In this document: positions 40,107-48,860 of the stretch, one piece after another
Layout of the letters: every line of letters starts with the position of its first letter
Position numbering within the stretch: position 1 is the first letter of the stretch
DNA from: Polynucleobacter sp. 80A-SIGWE
GTDB taxonomy: Bacteria > Pseudomonadota > Gammaproteobacteria > Burkholderiales > Burkholderiaceae
DNA: 64,000 bases
Assembly (NCBI RefSeq): GCF_018882295.1
Contig: NZ_JACVOR010000002.1
Coordinates: 806,001-870,000, forward strand
Reading direction: 5' to 3'
Notes under the pieces: model-generated
What the model was told of the DNA's origin: nothing
The model's input: only the letters and a program-made list of their open reading frames with translations
The model's database searches: none
Position numbers and translations under genes: made by a program

Positions 40107-40841
40107 TCAGTGATCTAAAATTTTTGAGAGAAAATCTTTGGCTCTCGGCGATCTAGCTTCGGGATTGCCAAAGAACTCATCTTTACTGCAGTCCTCAATA
40201 ATTTTTCCCTGATCCATGAAGATAACGCGGTGACTTACCTTGCGTGCAAAACCCATTTCATGAGTAACGCAACACATCGTCATACCTTCGTTAGCCAGTT
40301 TCACCATCACATCGAGAACCTCACCCACCATCTCAGGGTCAAGGGCTGATGTTGGCTCATCAAACAGCATCACAATCGGATCCATACTTAAGGCGCGTGC
40401 AATCGCCACCCGTTGCTGCTGACCACCAGATAACTGTCCAGGGAACTTATCTTTTTGTGCCATCAAACCCACTCGCTCTAAATACTTCAGACCATGAGTC
40501 TTAGCTTCATCAGCCGACCTGCCCAAGACCTTCATTTGAGCAAGTGTGAGATTTTCAGTAACACTCAGATGTGGGAACAGCTCAAAGTGTTGAAACACCA
40601 TGCCTACGCGTGAGCGCAGTCTTGGCAGATTGGTTTTAGGATCATGCAAGGCAATTCCATCAACTGTAATCTCACCCGCCTGGAAAGGCTCAAGAGCATT
40701 GATTGTTTTAATCAGGGTAGATTTACCTGAGCCTGAGGGCCCACAAATCACAACAACCTCACCCTTTTTAATCGATGTGGAGCAATCAGTTAATACCTGA
40801 AATGAGCCATACCATTTGGAAACATTTTGAAGTTCAATCAT
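40107..40841 (-). CDS. gltL: Glutamate/aspartate ABC transporter ATP-binding protein
   Basis: 244 aa. Walker [11 protein letters not shown]-loop, signature [15 protein letters not shown], Walker [13 protein letters not shown] and switch His in CCVTHEMGF. Amino-acid (HisP/GltL) subfamily. Last gene of gltIJKL. Confidence 0.92.
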   Translation of the reverse strand: MIELQNVSKWYGSFQVLTDCSTSIKKGEVVVICGPSGSGKSTLIKTINALEPFQAGEITVDGIALHDPKTNLPRLRSRVGMVFQHFELFPHLSVTENLTLAQMKVLGRSADEAKTHGLKYLERVGLMAQKDKFPGQLSGGQQQRVAIARALSMDPIVMLFDEPTSALDPEMVGEVLDVMVKLANEGMTMCCVTHEMGFARKVSHRVIFMDQGKIIEDCSKDEFFGNPEARSPRAKDFLSKILDH

Positions 40842-40871
40842 GATGATCTATTTAATTTGTACTGGGTGGGA

Positions 40872-41540
40872 TTAGCGAATAATGGCGACTTTAGCTTGAA
40901 TCTTGCGCACGACTTTAGAGAGTGAGAAACAAATTACAAAATAAGTAGCTGCAGCCAAAATATAGGTTTCGATTGGTCGGCCATAATTTTTACCGGCAAT
41001 CTCAAATCCTTTGAGTAAGTCGTATGCGCCAATTGCATAGACTAAAGAGGTATCTTGAAACAGAACAATCGTCTGAGTCATAAATACCGGAATCATGTTT
41101 CTGAAGGCTTGAGGCAGAACCACCAGACGCATGTTCTGACCATAGGTCATTCCCAATGCCTCTCCAGCGTAGGTTTGACCTTTTGGCACGGATTGAATAC
41201 CAGCACGAACAATCTCCGAAAAGAATGCTGCTTCAAATGCAATGAAGGTAATCGTGGCAGAAAGATCCGCTCCAATTGGTCTGCCAATCAACATCGGGAT
41301 CAACAAGAAGAACCAAAGAATCACCATTACCAAAGGAATGGAGCGCATGGTATTCACATAGAAGGTAGCGGGATATACCAACGCTGGCCGTCCAGACAAA
41401 CGCATCAAAGCTAAGAAGGTTCCGAACAAGATACCGCCAACCGTTGCAAAAACAGTCAACTGCACACTGAATACCAAGCCCTTCAGAATGTAATTGGTAA
41501 ATAATTCCCAATTATAAAAACTCAGATCTAAGCTCAACAT
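40872..41540 (-). CDS. gltK: Glutamate/aspartate ABC transporter permease
   Basis: 222 aa with five hydrophobic helices and the EAA loop EALGMTYGQNMRLVVLPQAFRNMIPVF that contacts the ATPase. Polar amino-acid permease family. Confidence 0.9.
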   Translation of the reverse strand: MLSLDLSFYNWELFTNYILKGLVFSVQLTVFATVGGILFGTFLALMRLSGRPALVYPATFYVNTMRSIPLVMVILWFFLLIPMLIGRPIGADLSATITFIAFEAAFFSEIVRAGIQSVPKGQTYAGEALGMTYGQNMRLVVLPQAFRNMIPVFMTQTIVLFQDTSLVYAIGAYDLLKGFEIAGKNYGRPIETYILAAATYFVICFSLSKVVRKIQAKVAIIR

Positions 41541-41551
41541 ATCATCAACCT

Positions 41552-42340
41552 TTAGTGAGCCAAGCTTGCATCATTAGACACAATGAAACCCGGAATGCGA
41601 CTACGCTTTTCAATCTGAGACATGACGCGGTTTACCGCGAATGCTGAGAGCGCGTATAGGAAGGTGACCGCCAAATAGATTTCGACGCCCTTAGATGTTT
41701 CTTCCTGAGCTTGCATCGCAAATAAGGTCAACTCGGGCACGGAAACCGCAAAAGCAACTGAAGAGTTTTTAATTAAATTCATACTCTCTGATGTGAGCGG
41801 TGGAATGATGATCCGTAATGCCATTGGCAAGATAACGTAACGATAACTTTGGGCAGTGGTTAAGCCTAATGCAGTTGCCGCAGCGGTTTGTCCACTAGGC
41901 AATGCCTGAATACCCGCCCTCACCTGCTCGGCTATGCGTGCAGATGTGAAGAAGCCAAGAGCAATACTCACAAGCCAATAGGATGGCAAAGACTTTAGAG
42001 GCAAAACAAAAGCCGGAATAACGTGATACCAAAGAAATACTTGAACCAAGATGGGGATATTTCTAAATAGCTCTACCCAAGCGGTAGAAATACGAATGAG
42101 CCATCTATTAAGAGAGGTGGTAGTTGGGAGGGTACGTAGAGTACCCATCACCGCCCCTAGAATTAAAGCAATAGTCAAGCCAAGACCTGCTACAGCCAAA
42201 GTCCAGCCCCAGGCCTTCATTAGCCAGTCTAGGTAACTTGGATCGCTATTTTGGGCCAAGCCAAAAATAGCGGAGAAGCAGTGATCCACCACTTCTCCAT
42301 CCAAGGTGTTCTTACAAAAAACACCTAAATCTAAAGACAT
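41552..42340 (-). CDS. gltJ: Glutamate/aspartate ABC transporter permease
   Basis: 262 aa; N-terminal extra segment (FCKNTLDGEVVDHCFSAIF) then five helices with EAA loop ATALGLTTAQSYRYVILPMALRIIIPPL. Pairs with GltK; its gene ends 11 bp before gltK. Confidence 0.9.
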   Translation of the reverse strand: MSLDLGVFCKNTLDGEVVDHCFSAIFGLAQNSDPSYLDWLMKAWGWTLAVAGLGLTIALILGAVMGTLRTLPTTTSLNRWLIRISTAWVELFRNIPILVQVFLWYHVIPAFVLPLKSLPSYWLVSIALGFFTSARIAEQVRAGIQALPSGQTAAATALGLTTAQSYRYVILPMALRIIIPPLTSESMNLIKNSSVAFAVSVPELTLFAMQAQEETSKGVEIYLAVTFLYALSAFAVNRVMSQIEKRSRIPGFIVSNDASLAH

Positions 42341-42371
42341 ATTGTTAACTCGTATTTAGTAAATATGCTGA

Positions 42372-43286
42372 TTACTTCTTGTTGTAATCTTCAGCAGGCT
42401 TGTCGTTCAGATTGGCCCAAGCATTTTTAGTTGCTGGAGACAACTCAAGACCTACAACAATATTCTTTGGTGGAATTGGAGCCAAGAACCATTTGTTCCA
42501 CAATCCAGGCATCTTGCCATTAGCAACAATCTTGGCAATAGCAGCATTTACAGCAGCCTTAAATTCTGGATCATTCTTAGGAACCATGATTGCGATAGGC
42601 TCAGTTGCTAGAACCTCACCAACAATCTTGTAGTCTTTTGGATTCTTGGAGTTAGCAATATTGCCTGCCAAGATTGAACCATCCATTACAAAAGCATCGG
42701 CACGGCCAGACTCAAGCAATAAGAAGCTGTCAGCATGGTCTTTACCAAATACTTCTTCAAAATTTACACCGTTAGCTTTTTCATGTTTGCGCAGCAACTG
42801 AACTGAAGTAGTACCAGTCGTTGTAGCAACCTTTTTTCCAGCTAACTGAGAGATGGAAGTAATACCAGAGTTCGCCTTCACTGCAATTCGAACTTCTTCA
42901 ACGTAGAGAGTATTAGCAAAGCCAACATCCTTAGCACGCGCTGTATTGTTAGTGGTTGTACCGCACTCAATATCCACTGTGCCATTTTGAACTAAAGGCA
43001 CGCGATTCTGAGATGTAACAGGTTGATAGTTAATGCGCAAAGTGCTCAAACCCAACTTGTCTTTGACGTCAGCCAAAATCATGCGGCAAATCTCAACGTG
43101 ATAGCCATCAAAGCGACTGTCGCCAGTGGTGTATGACATTGGAATAGACGATTCACGAACACCCATAGTTACAGCACCAGTAGATTTAATTTTATCCATC
43201 GTCTGGCTAGCGGCATGGGCATTTACAGCACCCAACAACAATGTTGCAGCGATTAAGCAGTTAGTACTGAGTTTTTTGCTTTTCAC
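42372..43286 (-). CDS. gltI: Glutamate/aspartate ABC transporter periplasmic binding protein
   Basis: 304 aa with a signal peptide ending AHA; the family 3 solute-binding fold starts at IKSTGAVTMGVRESSIPMSY. VDIECGTTTNNTARAKDVGF and the kinase-like hinge region match GltI/DEBP. First gene of the operon; the 120-bp AT-rich gap before tRNA-Arg should carry the promoter. Confidence 0.92.
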   Translation of the reverse strand: MKSKKLSTNCLIAATLLLGAVNAHAASQTMDKIKSTGAVTMGVRESSIPMSYTTGDSRFDGYHVEICRMILADVKDKLGLSTLRINYQPVTSQNRVPLVQNGTVDIECGTTTNNTARAKDVGFANTLYVEEVRIAVKANSGITSISQLAGKKVATTTGTTSVQLLRKHEKANGVNFEEVFGKDHADSFLLLESGRADAFVMDGSILAGNIANSKNPKDYKIVGEVLATEPIAIMVPKNDPEFKAAVNAAIAKIVANGKMPGLWNKWFLAPIPPKNIVVGLELSPATKNAWANLNDKPAEDYNKK

Positions 43287-43407
43287 GAATATCTCCTATC
43301 GTCTATTAATATCAAAAAATACAATTGCTAGTATATCCATAGATATCAAAATGAATAGTGCAAATATCCCTTAATAGGACAAAAGAAGCGGGAGATGTTT
43401 AGGGGGG

Positions 43408-43484
<77 letters not shown>

Positions 43485-43522
43485 TGTGTACTGGGACTGA
43501 AATACGTAAAACTAAGAGAAAG

Positions 43523-43599
43523 TGGTCGGAGTACAAGGATTCGAACCTTGGACCCCCTGCTCCCAAAGCAGGTGCGCTACCAGGCTGCGCTACACTCCG
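43523..43599 (-). tRNA. tRNA-Pro (anticodon UGG)
   Basis: 77-nt cloverleaf, acceptor CGGAGTG/TACTCCG, anticodon stem CCTGC/GCAGG with loop TTTGGGA (anticodon TGG), T-arm GGTTCGAATCC, CCA encoded. It complements the GGG isoacceptor at 14786-14862. Confidence 0.95.
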
Positions 43600-43659
43600 A
43601 CGGAACCGATATTCTACACCGAGATGGCCTAGGAGGGCAAATACTGTAAGATTCAGTGC

Positions 43660-44025
43660 ATGGAAGCCTCTTTTTTAAGCAAACTCAGAAAGCAACTCAA
43701 AGGCTTTATTGCCCTCAGTTTTCTGCTCGCTAGCTTACTAGGTACCCACTGGATTGGCTTTGCTCATGGCATTTCTCACTCTGGGATCCAAAACCAGAAT
43801 ATCGAGCTTAGCTGTGTCGATCAAGCTCCCACCCTTAGTCATAGCTCTGCTATCTGCCATCTACTTGATGCGCTTACGCTTGCCGGCTTTATTGCCTCAA
43901 CACCTAACCCTGTCATCGCTACCCACTTCTCTCATGAAGTGCAGCTGGCATCCAATGATGCGTCACCAGCCCGAACTCACATTGGGCTATATCAATCTAG
44001 AGCTCCACCTAACTTCATTCTGTAA
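43660..44025 (+). CDS. Exported His/Cys-containing small protein, partner of the TonB receptor
   Basis: 121 aa with a signal or anchor (GFIALSFLLASLLGTHWIGFAHG), then GISHSG and a CHLLDALTLAGF segment. The pattern of a hydrophobic start, His pair and a conserved CxxLDALT resembles small DUF2946-like proteins found next to metal-uptake TonB receptors. Its stop is 86 bp before the receptor gene on the same strand. Metal handling is an inference from context; family identity is tentative. Confidence 0.6.
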   Translation: MEASFLSKLRKQLKGFIALSFLLASLLGTHWIGFAHGISHSGIQNQNIELSCVDQAPTLSHSSAICHLLDALTLAGFIASTPNPVIATHFSHEVQLASNDASPARTHIGLYQSRAPPNFIL

Positions 44026-44038
44026 TCCTTAATCACTC

Positions 44039-44090
44039 CAAGCGAATACTTGGTCTACCGATTTACTGGGCACCTCAACTTGAGAGTGCC
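44039..44090 (+). promoter_or_regulatory. Two hairpins between the small gene and the TonB receptor
   Basis: CCAAG-CGAATA-CTTGG at about 44039-44054, and a nine-pair stem with one bulge at 44069-44090 (GGCACCTCA with TGAG-A-GTGCC). No T-run follows, so these look more like mRNA structure or processing sites than terminators. Confidence 0.4.
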
Positions 44091-44111
44091 TTACAGAATG
44101 AAAGCTTCACC

Positions 44112-46217
44112 ATGTCTCACCACCATCTTTCTTTAGGCAAAAAAAAACTTCTTTTTATTCTTATCTCAGGATTATTGAGCTCAGTCAGTACCGCTCAATC
44201 AACTGCGCCAAGTTTAGAAATTACTGCGACGGGCTCTCAAGAGGCTACCCAAAGCATTTTGACCCCCACCAAAATTCTCCAGGGTGATGAGCTCCTCAAT
44301 AAATTAGGCACAACACTCGGCGCAACCCTTGCCAATGAATTGGGTGTATCAGCTACCGGCTATGGGGCCGGCTCATCTCGCCCAGTCATTCGTGGTCTTG
44401 AAGGCTCACGTGTTCAGATTTTGCAAAATGGCCTGTCAGTTGGCGATGTTTCCAATATCTCTCAAGATCATGCTGTTGGCAATAATATGCAAAACGCACA
44501 TCAAGTAGAGATTTTGCGGGGTGCAGCCGCCCTACTCTATGGCTCTGGCTCTAGTGGCGGACTTGTTAACGTAGTGAATGATCGCATCCTCACCAACCTG
44601 CCCGATAGACCTACGGGCGCAGTCAATACCAGTTACGAAACTGTTAACAATGGCAGAGCTGGTTCGGTAGAGGTTGATGGTGCGTTTGGTTCCGTAGCAG
44701 TCCACGTAGATACCGCAATTAACAATGCCAATAACTACACCATCCCAGGTAGCTCAACACAATCACAAGGCGAACCGGTTGGAGGCTGGACTGTACCTCC
44801 TGGCGGGAATGAAGGCAACAACTACACCGGCAAGCTACCTAATACTTTTAGCAATCAAAATAATTTAGGAGCTGGCGTTTCGTATATTGGACAGAATGGT
44901 TATACCGGCGTTTCTGTTGAGCGACTCAATAACAATTACGGCATTCCAACACCTGAGGGTGGATCGATCAACCAGTCACAAAATCGATATGACCTTCAGC
45001 ATCAAACTCGAGATCCCTTTGCAGGATTTTCATCTTTTAAATTTAGTGCCGCCAACTCTAATTACAACCACACAGAGTTTAATAATGCGGGTGAAGCAGC
45101 ATCGCAATGGAAAAATATCGCCAATGAGGCTCGCCTTGAGTTAGCTCATAATCCGATTGCCGGATGGAAAGGCACTTTCGGAGCGCAGTTCTCTGCTGCC
45201 TCACTTAATGCTACTGAAGTTGGTACGGGAAGTTATGCCATTGTCCCGCCTACCAAAACAAATTCCAATGCCCTATTTTGGATTGAAGAAGGCCAGTGGA
45301 ATTCACTGCAAGGCAGCTTAGGGCTTCGATATAACAATGTTGCACAGAAGCCCAACTTAGGCACTGAATTAGGAGTTCAAGACACTACCTCAGGGCCAAC
45401 GCCAGGAATCACACTCCAAAATCGTAATTTCAATTTAATGTCCTACTCTGCAGGCGGTCTGTGGAACTTTATGCAGGGATATGGGACTGGCGTGGCTTAT
45501 ACAGTTTCACAACGAGCACCAAGTGCTCAAGAGCTTTACTCTTACGGCGCCCATGAATCTACCGCCACATTCGACATTGGCAATCCCAACCTTACTAAAG
45601 AGACTTCACATAACTTAGAGTTCAATATTCAGAAAACCAGCGGCTTAATGCGCGGGAAGGCCAGCATTTATGCCAATCGCTTTAATAACTACATTTACGG
45701 CTTCTATACGGGTAGCTCTATTGTTACAACCCCGTCCGGCGGAGAAGGCGATGGCTTTAGCGTAGTCACTGCACAACAAGCGGCAGCAACCATTAAAGGT
45801 ATTGAGGGCGAGCTGACCTATAACTGGCGTCAGCATGGTTTGGGTGGACGTATTTTTGGTGACGCCTCCCAAGGCACTTTTGATGCGGGCGGTAATTTAC
45901 CCCTCCAGCCGGCCCCACGCTTAGGTGCTGAGATTGCGCATCAGCACAATGGCTGGCTAACTAATGCCAGTTATATCTACAGCTACCAACAGAATCGGTT
46001 GGCAAACTGGGAAATTGGACCTGCCCCAAGCTACAACCTCTTAAATGCCGGAATCTCTTACACAGAAAGAGTTAAGGATGTGAATTGGACCGTGTATGCA
46101 AACTTAAAGAATTTGCTCAACGAACAAATTCGATACGCTACCACCCCAATGGCAGTGAGATTGTATGCACCTCAACCTGGCCGAAGCTTAATGATTGGCC
46201 TAAGAGGAACCTTCTAG
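44112..46217 (+). CDS. TonB-dependent outer membrane receptor, ZnuD-like
   Basis: 701 aa with a His-rich N-terminus (MSHHHLS), signal peptide to about residue 28, plug domain with SATGYGAGSSRPVIRGLEGSRVQILQNG and EILRGAAALLYGSGSSGGLVNVV, and a 22-strand barrel ending in Phe (GLRGTF), the expected outer-membrane insertion signal. The plug sequence is very like ZnuD-type zinc receptors. No clear Zur box was seen upstream, so zinc as substrate rests on similarity. Confidence 0.85.
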   Translation: MSHHHLSLGKKKLLFILISGLLSSVSTAQSTAPSLEITATGSQEATQSILTPTKILQGDELLNKLGTTLGATLANELGVSATGYGAGSSRPVIRGLEGSRVQILQNGLSVGDVSNISQDHAVGNNMQNAHQVEILRGAAALLYGSGSSGGLVNVVNDRILTNLPDRPTGAVNTSYETVNNGRAGSVEVDGAFGSVAVHVDTAINNANNYTIPGSSTQSQGEPVGGWTVPPGGNEGNNYTGKLPNTFSNQNNLGAGVSYIGQNGYTGVSVERLNNNYGIPTPEGGSINQSQNRYDLQHQTRDPFAGFSSFKFSAANSNYNHTEFNNAGEAASQWKNIANEARLELAHNPIAGWKGTFGAQFSAASLNATEVGTGSYAIVPPTKTNSNALFWIEEGQWNSLQGSLGLRYNNVAQKPNLGTELGVQDTTSGPTPGITLQNRNFNLMSYSAGGLWNFMQGYGTGVAYTVSQRAPSAQELYSYGAHESTATFDIGNPNLTKETSHNLEFNIQKTSGLMRGKASIYANRFNNYIYGFYTGSSIVTTPSGGEGDGFSVVTAQQAAATIKGIEGELTYNWRQHGLGGRIFGDASQGTFDAGGNLPLQPAPRLGAEIAHQHNGWLTNASYIYSYQQNRLANWEIGPAPSYNLLNAGISYTERVKDVNWTVYANLKNLLNEQIRYATTPMAVRLYAPQPGRSLMIGLRGTF

Positions 46218-47123
46218 CTAGTAAACCTCTGGCACATACATCTCAGGTGGAACAGGCCCACGCAAGTAATCTGGATTATGAACACGTGCTGGCAATTTAA
46301 TTACTGGGTGATCTATTTCTTTATAGGGAATTTGATCAAGCAAATGGGTGATGCAATTTAAGCGTGCTTTCTTCTTATCATTTGCAGCCACAACCCACCA
46401 CGGCGCCTCTGGAATATGTGTCCGCTCGAGCATAGTCTCCTTGGCCTTAGTGTAGGCCTCCCATAAACGCCTAGCCTCTAAATCCATCGGACTTAGTTTC
46501 CATTGTTTTAGCGGATCATGAATGCGCATCATGAAGCGATTGTATTGCTCATCATCAGAGATCGAAAACCAGTACTTGATCAGAATGATTCCGGAGCTGA
46601 TCATCATGCGCTCTAGATCTGGAACTGTTCTAAGAAACTCTTCGTACTCATCATCAGTACAAAATCCCATCACCTTCTCAACACCAGCACGGTTATACCA
46701 ACTACGATCAAATAAGACAATTTCACCGCCAGCAGGCAGCTGTGAAATATATCTTTGAAAATACCACTGCGTTTTTTCACGTTCATTTGGTGCCGGCAAA
46801 GCAACGACCTTACATACGCGCGGATTGAGTCTTTGAGTAATGCGCTTAATGGCACCACCCTTACCTGCTGAATCTCGCCCTTCAAATAGAACTGCAACCT
46901 TGAGCTTATTTTCTACAACCCAGTCCTGAAGTTTCACTAATTCGCCCTGTAAGCGAAAAAGCTCCTTAAAGTAGAGCTGGCGAGACATCTGAGAGCCGCT
47001 ATCACCATCTGGAGACATGCGATCATCGTCCAGCTCCATCTCGAGCTCTTCGTCCATGCTGTCTAAGATTTCTTCTTGAGCTCGCTTGTACCACTCAGCC
47101 ATCTCTTGATGTTTTGATGTCAT
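46218..47123 (-). CDS. ppk2: Polyphosphate kinase 2 (second copy, Pho-controlled)
   Basis: 301 aa. Acidic N-terminus of about 45 residues (ILDSMDEELEMELDDD) and then the PPK2 core: FEGRDSAGKGGAIKRI, VLFDRSWYNRAGVEKVMGFC, DPLKQWKLSPMDLEARRLW. A ribosome binding site AGAGGAAG precedes the ATG, and a three-unit Pho box lies 40 bp upstream. Interconverts nucleotides and polyphosphate, plausibly to draw on polyphosphate in starvation. Its stop directly abuts that of the receptor gene. Confidence 0.92.
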   Translation of the reverse strand: MTSKHQEMAEWYKRAQEEILDSMDEELEMELDDDRMSPDGDSGSQMSRQLYFKELFRLQGELVKLQDWVVENKLKVAVLFEGRDSAGKGGAIKRITQRLNPRVCKVVALPAPNEREKTQWYFQRYISQLPAGGEIVLFDRSWYNRAGVEKVMGFCTDDEYEEFLRTVPDLERMMISSGIILIKYWFSISDDEQYNRFMMRIHDPLKQWKLSPMDLEARRLWEAYTKAKETMLERTHIPEAPWWVVAANDKKKARLNCITHLLDQIPYKEIDHPVIKLPARVHNPDYLRGPVPPEMYVPEVY

Positions 47124-47152
47124 ATCTTCCTCTAAGGCAATACTACCTTTGT

Positions 47153-47181
47153 ATCCCAGAGATATGACACTTTTATTACAT
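47153..47181 (-). promoter_or_regulatory. Pho box upstream of the second ppk2
   Basis: Reading the minus strand, 7-mers ATGTAAT, GTGTCAT and CTGGGAT are spaced by 4 nt (11-bp period) and match the CTGTCAT consensus in five, six and five of seven positions. A TACAAA -10-like hexamer lies 10 nt after the second unit. Confidence 0.75.
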
Positions 47182-47188
47182 AAGCCGA

Positions 47189-47965
47189 TTACAGAGTTTT
47201 AGAGATTGATTCCTGGCAGTAAGTGGCCAATTTTTTTCGATCCAGGGCGGGATTCTGATCATCGGGATATACGGGAAGGATGGTGATTTGAACCGCTAAA
47301 GAACGGTTTTTGATGATATTGGACATAGACTCCAAGAGCCCCATGTCGCCAATAAAGGCCGGGGATTCACTTCTCCTCCCTGTCTTTGTTGAGAGGTATC
47401 GAATGGCTAGCGGATAAACAGGGACTTGAGCAAGGATAGCTGACTCAAAAAGATTGGGCTTAAAAGGTAAAACAACTTCACCAATAGTTGAAGTTCCCTC
47501 AGGAAAGATGCAAATTGATTCCGCCTTCAACACACTCGCCATCTGAATCACTACCTGTCTCGCGTGACGGGAGCTATCTCTTTGAATAAATACAGTTCCC
47601 AATTGCTTAGCCATCCAGCCAAATATAGGCCAGCGCTCCACCTCAGACTTCGCTACAAAACGAATGGGCTTACATGCATTGATCACATGAATATCTAGCC
47701 ATGAAATATGGTTGGCAGCAATTAGATGTGGTGTGTTACCAATCAAACCAGCACCGAGCACAGAAAGCTCAAGGTTAAATATTTTCAGTAGACGCCTGGA
47801 CCATTCCTGGATTTTTTGATCTTTACTTCTGCGATCCAGAAATGGGAAGATGAAAGACAGTGTCCAGACACCACAAATCACATGAACCCAAATCTGAGTC
47901 CAAACCCAAGCTCGCAAGAGCTTAGGCGTTTCGACTGATATGGCTTTTTGTGAAAGATTTTTCAT
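47189..47965 (-). CDS. PlsC-family acyltransferase, candidate OlsA
   Basis: 258 aa from the ATG at 47965 (GAGG ribosome binding site 8 nt upstream; a TTG two codons before is less likely). NHISWLDIHVI carries the HX4D catalytic motif, FPEGTSTIGEVVLPFKPNLF is the lysophosphatidate-acyltransferase motif III. The extension after FPEGT and the location opposite an OlsB-like gene in a Pho cluster suggest OlsA, which O-acylates lyso-ornithine lipid. A plain 1-acylglycerol-3-phosphate acyltransferase remains possible. Confidence 0.8.
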   Translation of the reverse strand: MKNLSQKAISVETPKLLRAWVWTQIWVHVICGVWTLSFIFPFLDRRSKDQKIQEWSRRLLKIFNLELSVLGAGLIGNTPHLIAANHISWLDIHVINACKPIRFVAKSEVERWPIFGWMAKQLGTVFIQRDSSRHARQVVIQMASVLKAESICIFPEGTSTIGEVVLPFKPNLFESAILAQVPVYPLAIRYLSTKTGRRSESPAFIGDMGLLESMSNIIKNRSLAVQITILPVYPDDQNPALDRKKLATYCQESISKTL

Positions 47966-47986
47966 AATCAAGCCTCAATATAAATC

Positions 47987-48037
47987 AAGTCATCAAATTG
48001 ACTTAAAAGCGTCATGAAGCTTACATAAAGCTTGGGC
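47987..48037 (+). promoter_or_regulatory. Five-unit Pho-box array upstream of plcP
   Basis: Units AAGTCAT (47987), TTGACTT (47998), GCGTCAT (48009), CTTACAT (48020) and CTTGGGC (48031) follow each other with exact 4-nt spacers, i.e. 11-bp periodicity. The third and fourth match CTGTCAT at five of seven positions. CTTAAT at 48037-48042 lies 10 nt after the fourth unit and could be the -10. Orientation points to plcP. Confidence 0.75.
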
Positions 48038-48050
48038 TTAATAAGCACTC

Positions 48051-48860
48051 ATGACGCACTATAGAGCTATCTGGATTTCAGATGTACACCTAGGAACATC
48101 AGGGTGTCAAGCAAACTACCTCCTCGATTTTTTAAAACACAATGAAGCTGATAAGTTTTATTTGGTTGGCGACATCATTGATGGTTGGAAATTAAGGAGA
48201 TCTTTTTATTGGCCACAATCTCATAACGATGTGGTGCAAAAGCTCTTGCGCAAAGCTCGCAAAGGATCTGAGGTAATTTATATCCCCGGAAATCATGATG
48301 AAGCAGCCAGACAATATTTTGGCATGTCCTTTGGCGACATTCAGGTCCAAGAAGAGGTAATCCACACTACGCTTGATGGCCGAAAGCTATGGGTTACCCA
48401 TGGGGATCTCTTTGACGGGGTCATGCAATACGCTAAGTGGCTTGCCTATGTAGGCGACTCCATGTACTCCTTCATTCTCTACATTAATCGCTACTTCAAT
48501 ATGCTTCGTATCAAGATGGGGCTGCAGTATTGGTCCCTCTCGCAATATCTCAAGCATCAAGTGAAAAACGCGGTGAGCTACATCGCGGACTTTGAGCACA
48601 TTATGGCTAGAGAGGCACGCTTACGTAATTGCGATGGCGTCGTATGCGGCCATATTCACAAGGCAGAGATCCGAGAAATTGATGGCCTACTCTATTGCAA
48701 TGATGGCGATTGGGTAGAAAGCCTTTCGGCCCTGGTTGAAACCACTACTGGCGAACTCAAAATTATTTATTGGACTCACATTCAAGGTGATCCAGCCCAG
48801 CTACCTGAAATTACTCTCCAACCCGCTGTTTCAGCACTTATTAAAGAGGCTGCCGTATGA
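48051..48860 (+). CDS. plcP: PlcP-type metallophosphatase phospholipase C
   Basis: 269 aa, calcineurin-like fold. Metal ligands are Asp11/His13 in WISDVHLG, Asp41 in GDIIDGW, Asn81/His82 in GNHDE, His117 in THGDLFD and His201/His203 in GHIHKA. These proteins are often labelled UDP-2,3-diacylglucosamine hydrolase-like (LpxH), but FYWPQSHNDVVQKLLRKARKG, KWLAYVGD and NDGDWVESL fit the PlcP family, which removes the phosphorylated head group from phospholipids in phosphate-starved bacteria. The ATG overlaps no ribosome binding site; transcription may begin close to it. Its stop overlaps the agt-like start as ATGA. Confidence 0.85.
   Translation: MTHYRAIWISDVHLGTSGCQANYLLDFLKHNEADKFYLVGDIIDGWKLRRSFYWPQSHNDVVQKLLRKARKGSEVIYIPGNHDEAARQYFGMSFGDIQVQEEVIHTTLDGRKLWVTHGDLFDGVMQYAKWLAYVGDSMYSFILYINRYFNMLRIKMGLQYWSLSQYLKHQVKNAVSYIADFEHIMAREARLRNCDGVVCGHIHKAEIREIDGLLYCNDGDWVESLSALVETTTGELKIIYWTHIQGDPAQLPEITLQPAVSALIKEAAV

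Noticed and set aside
47977-47982. TATATT as -10 of the acyltransferase gene
   Set aside because: It directly abuts the ribosome binding site, so transcription from it would start after that site.
48051-48860. Annotation of the metallophosphatase as LpxH (UDP-2,3-diacylglucosamine diphosphatase)
   Set aside because: The fold is shared, but the internal motifs, the agt-like neighbour and the Pho array fit PlcP better; LpxH would not be expected in a phosphate locus.
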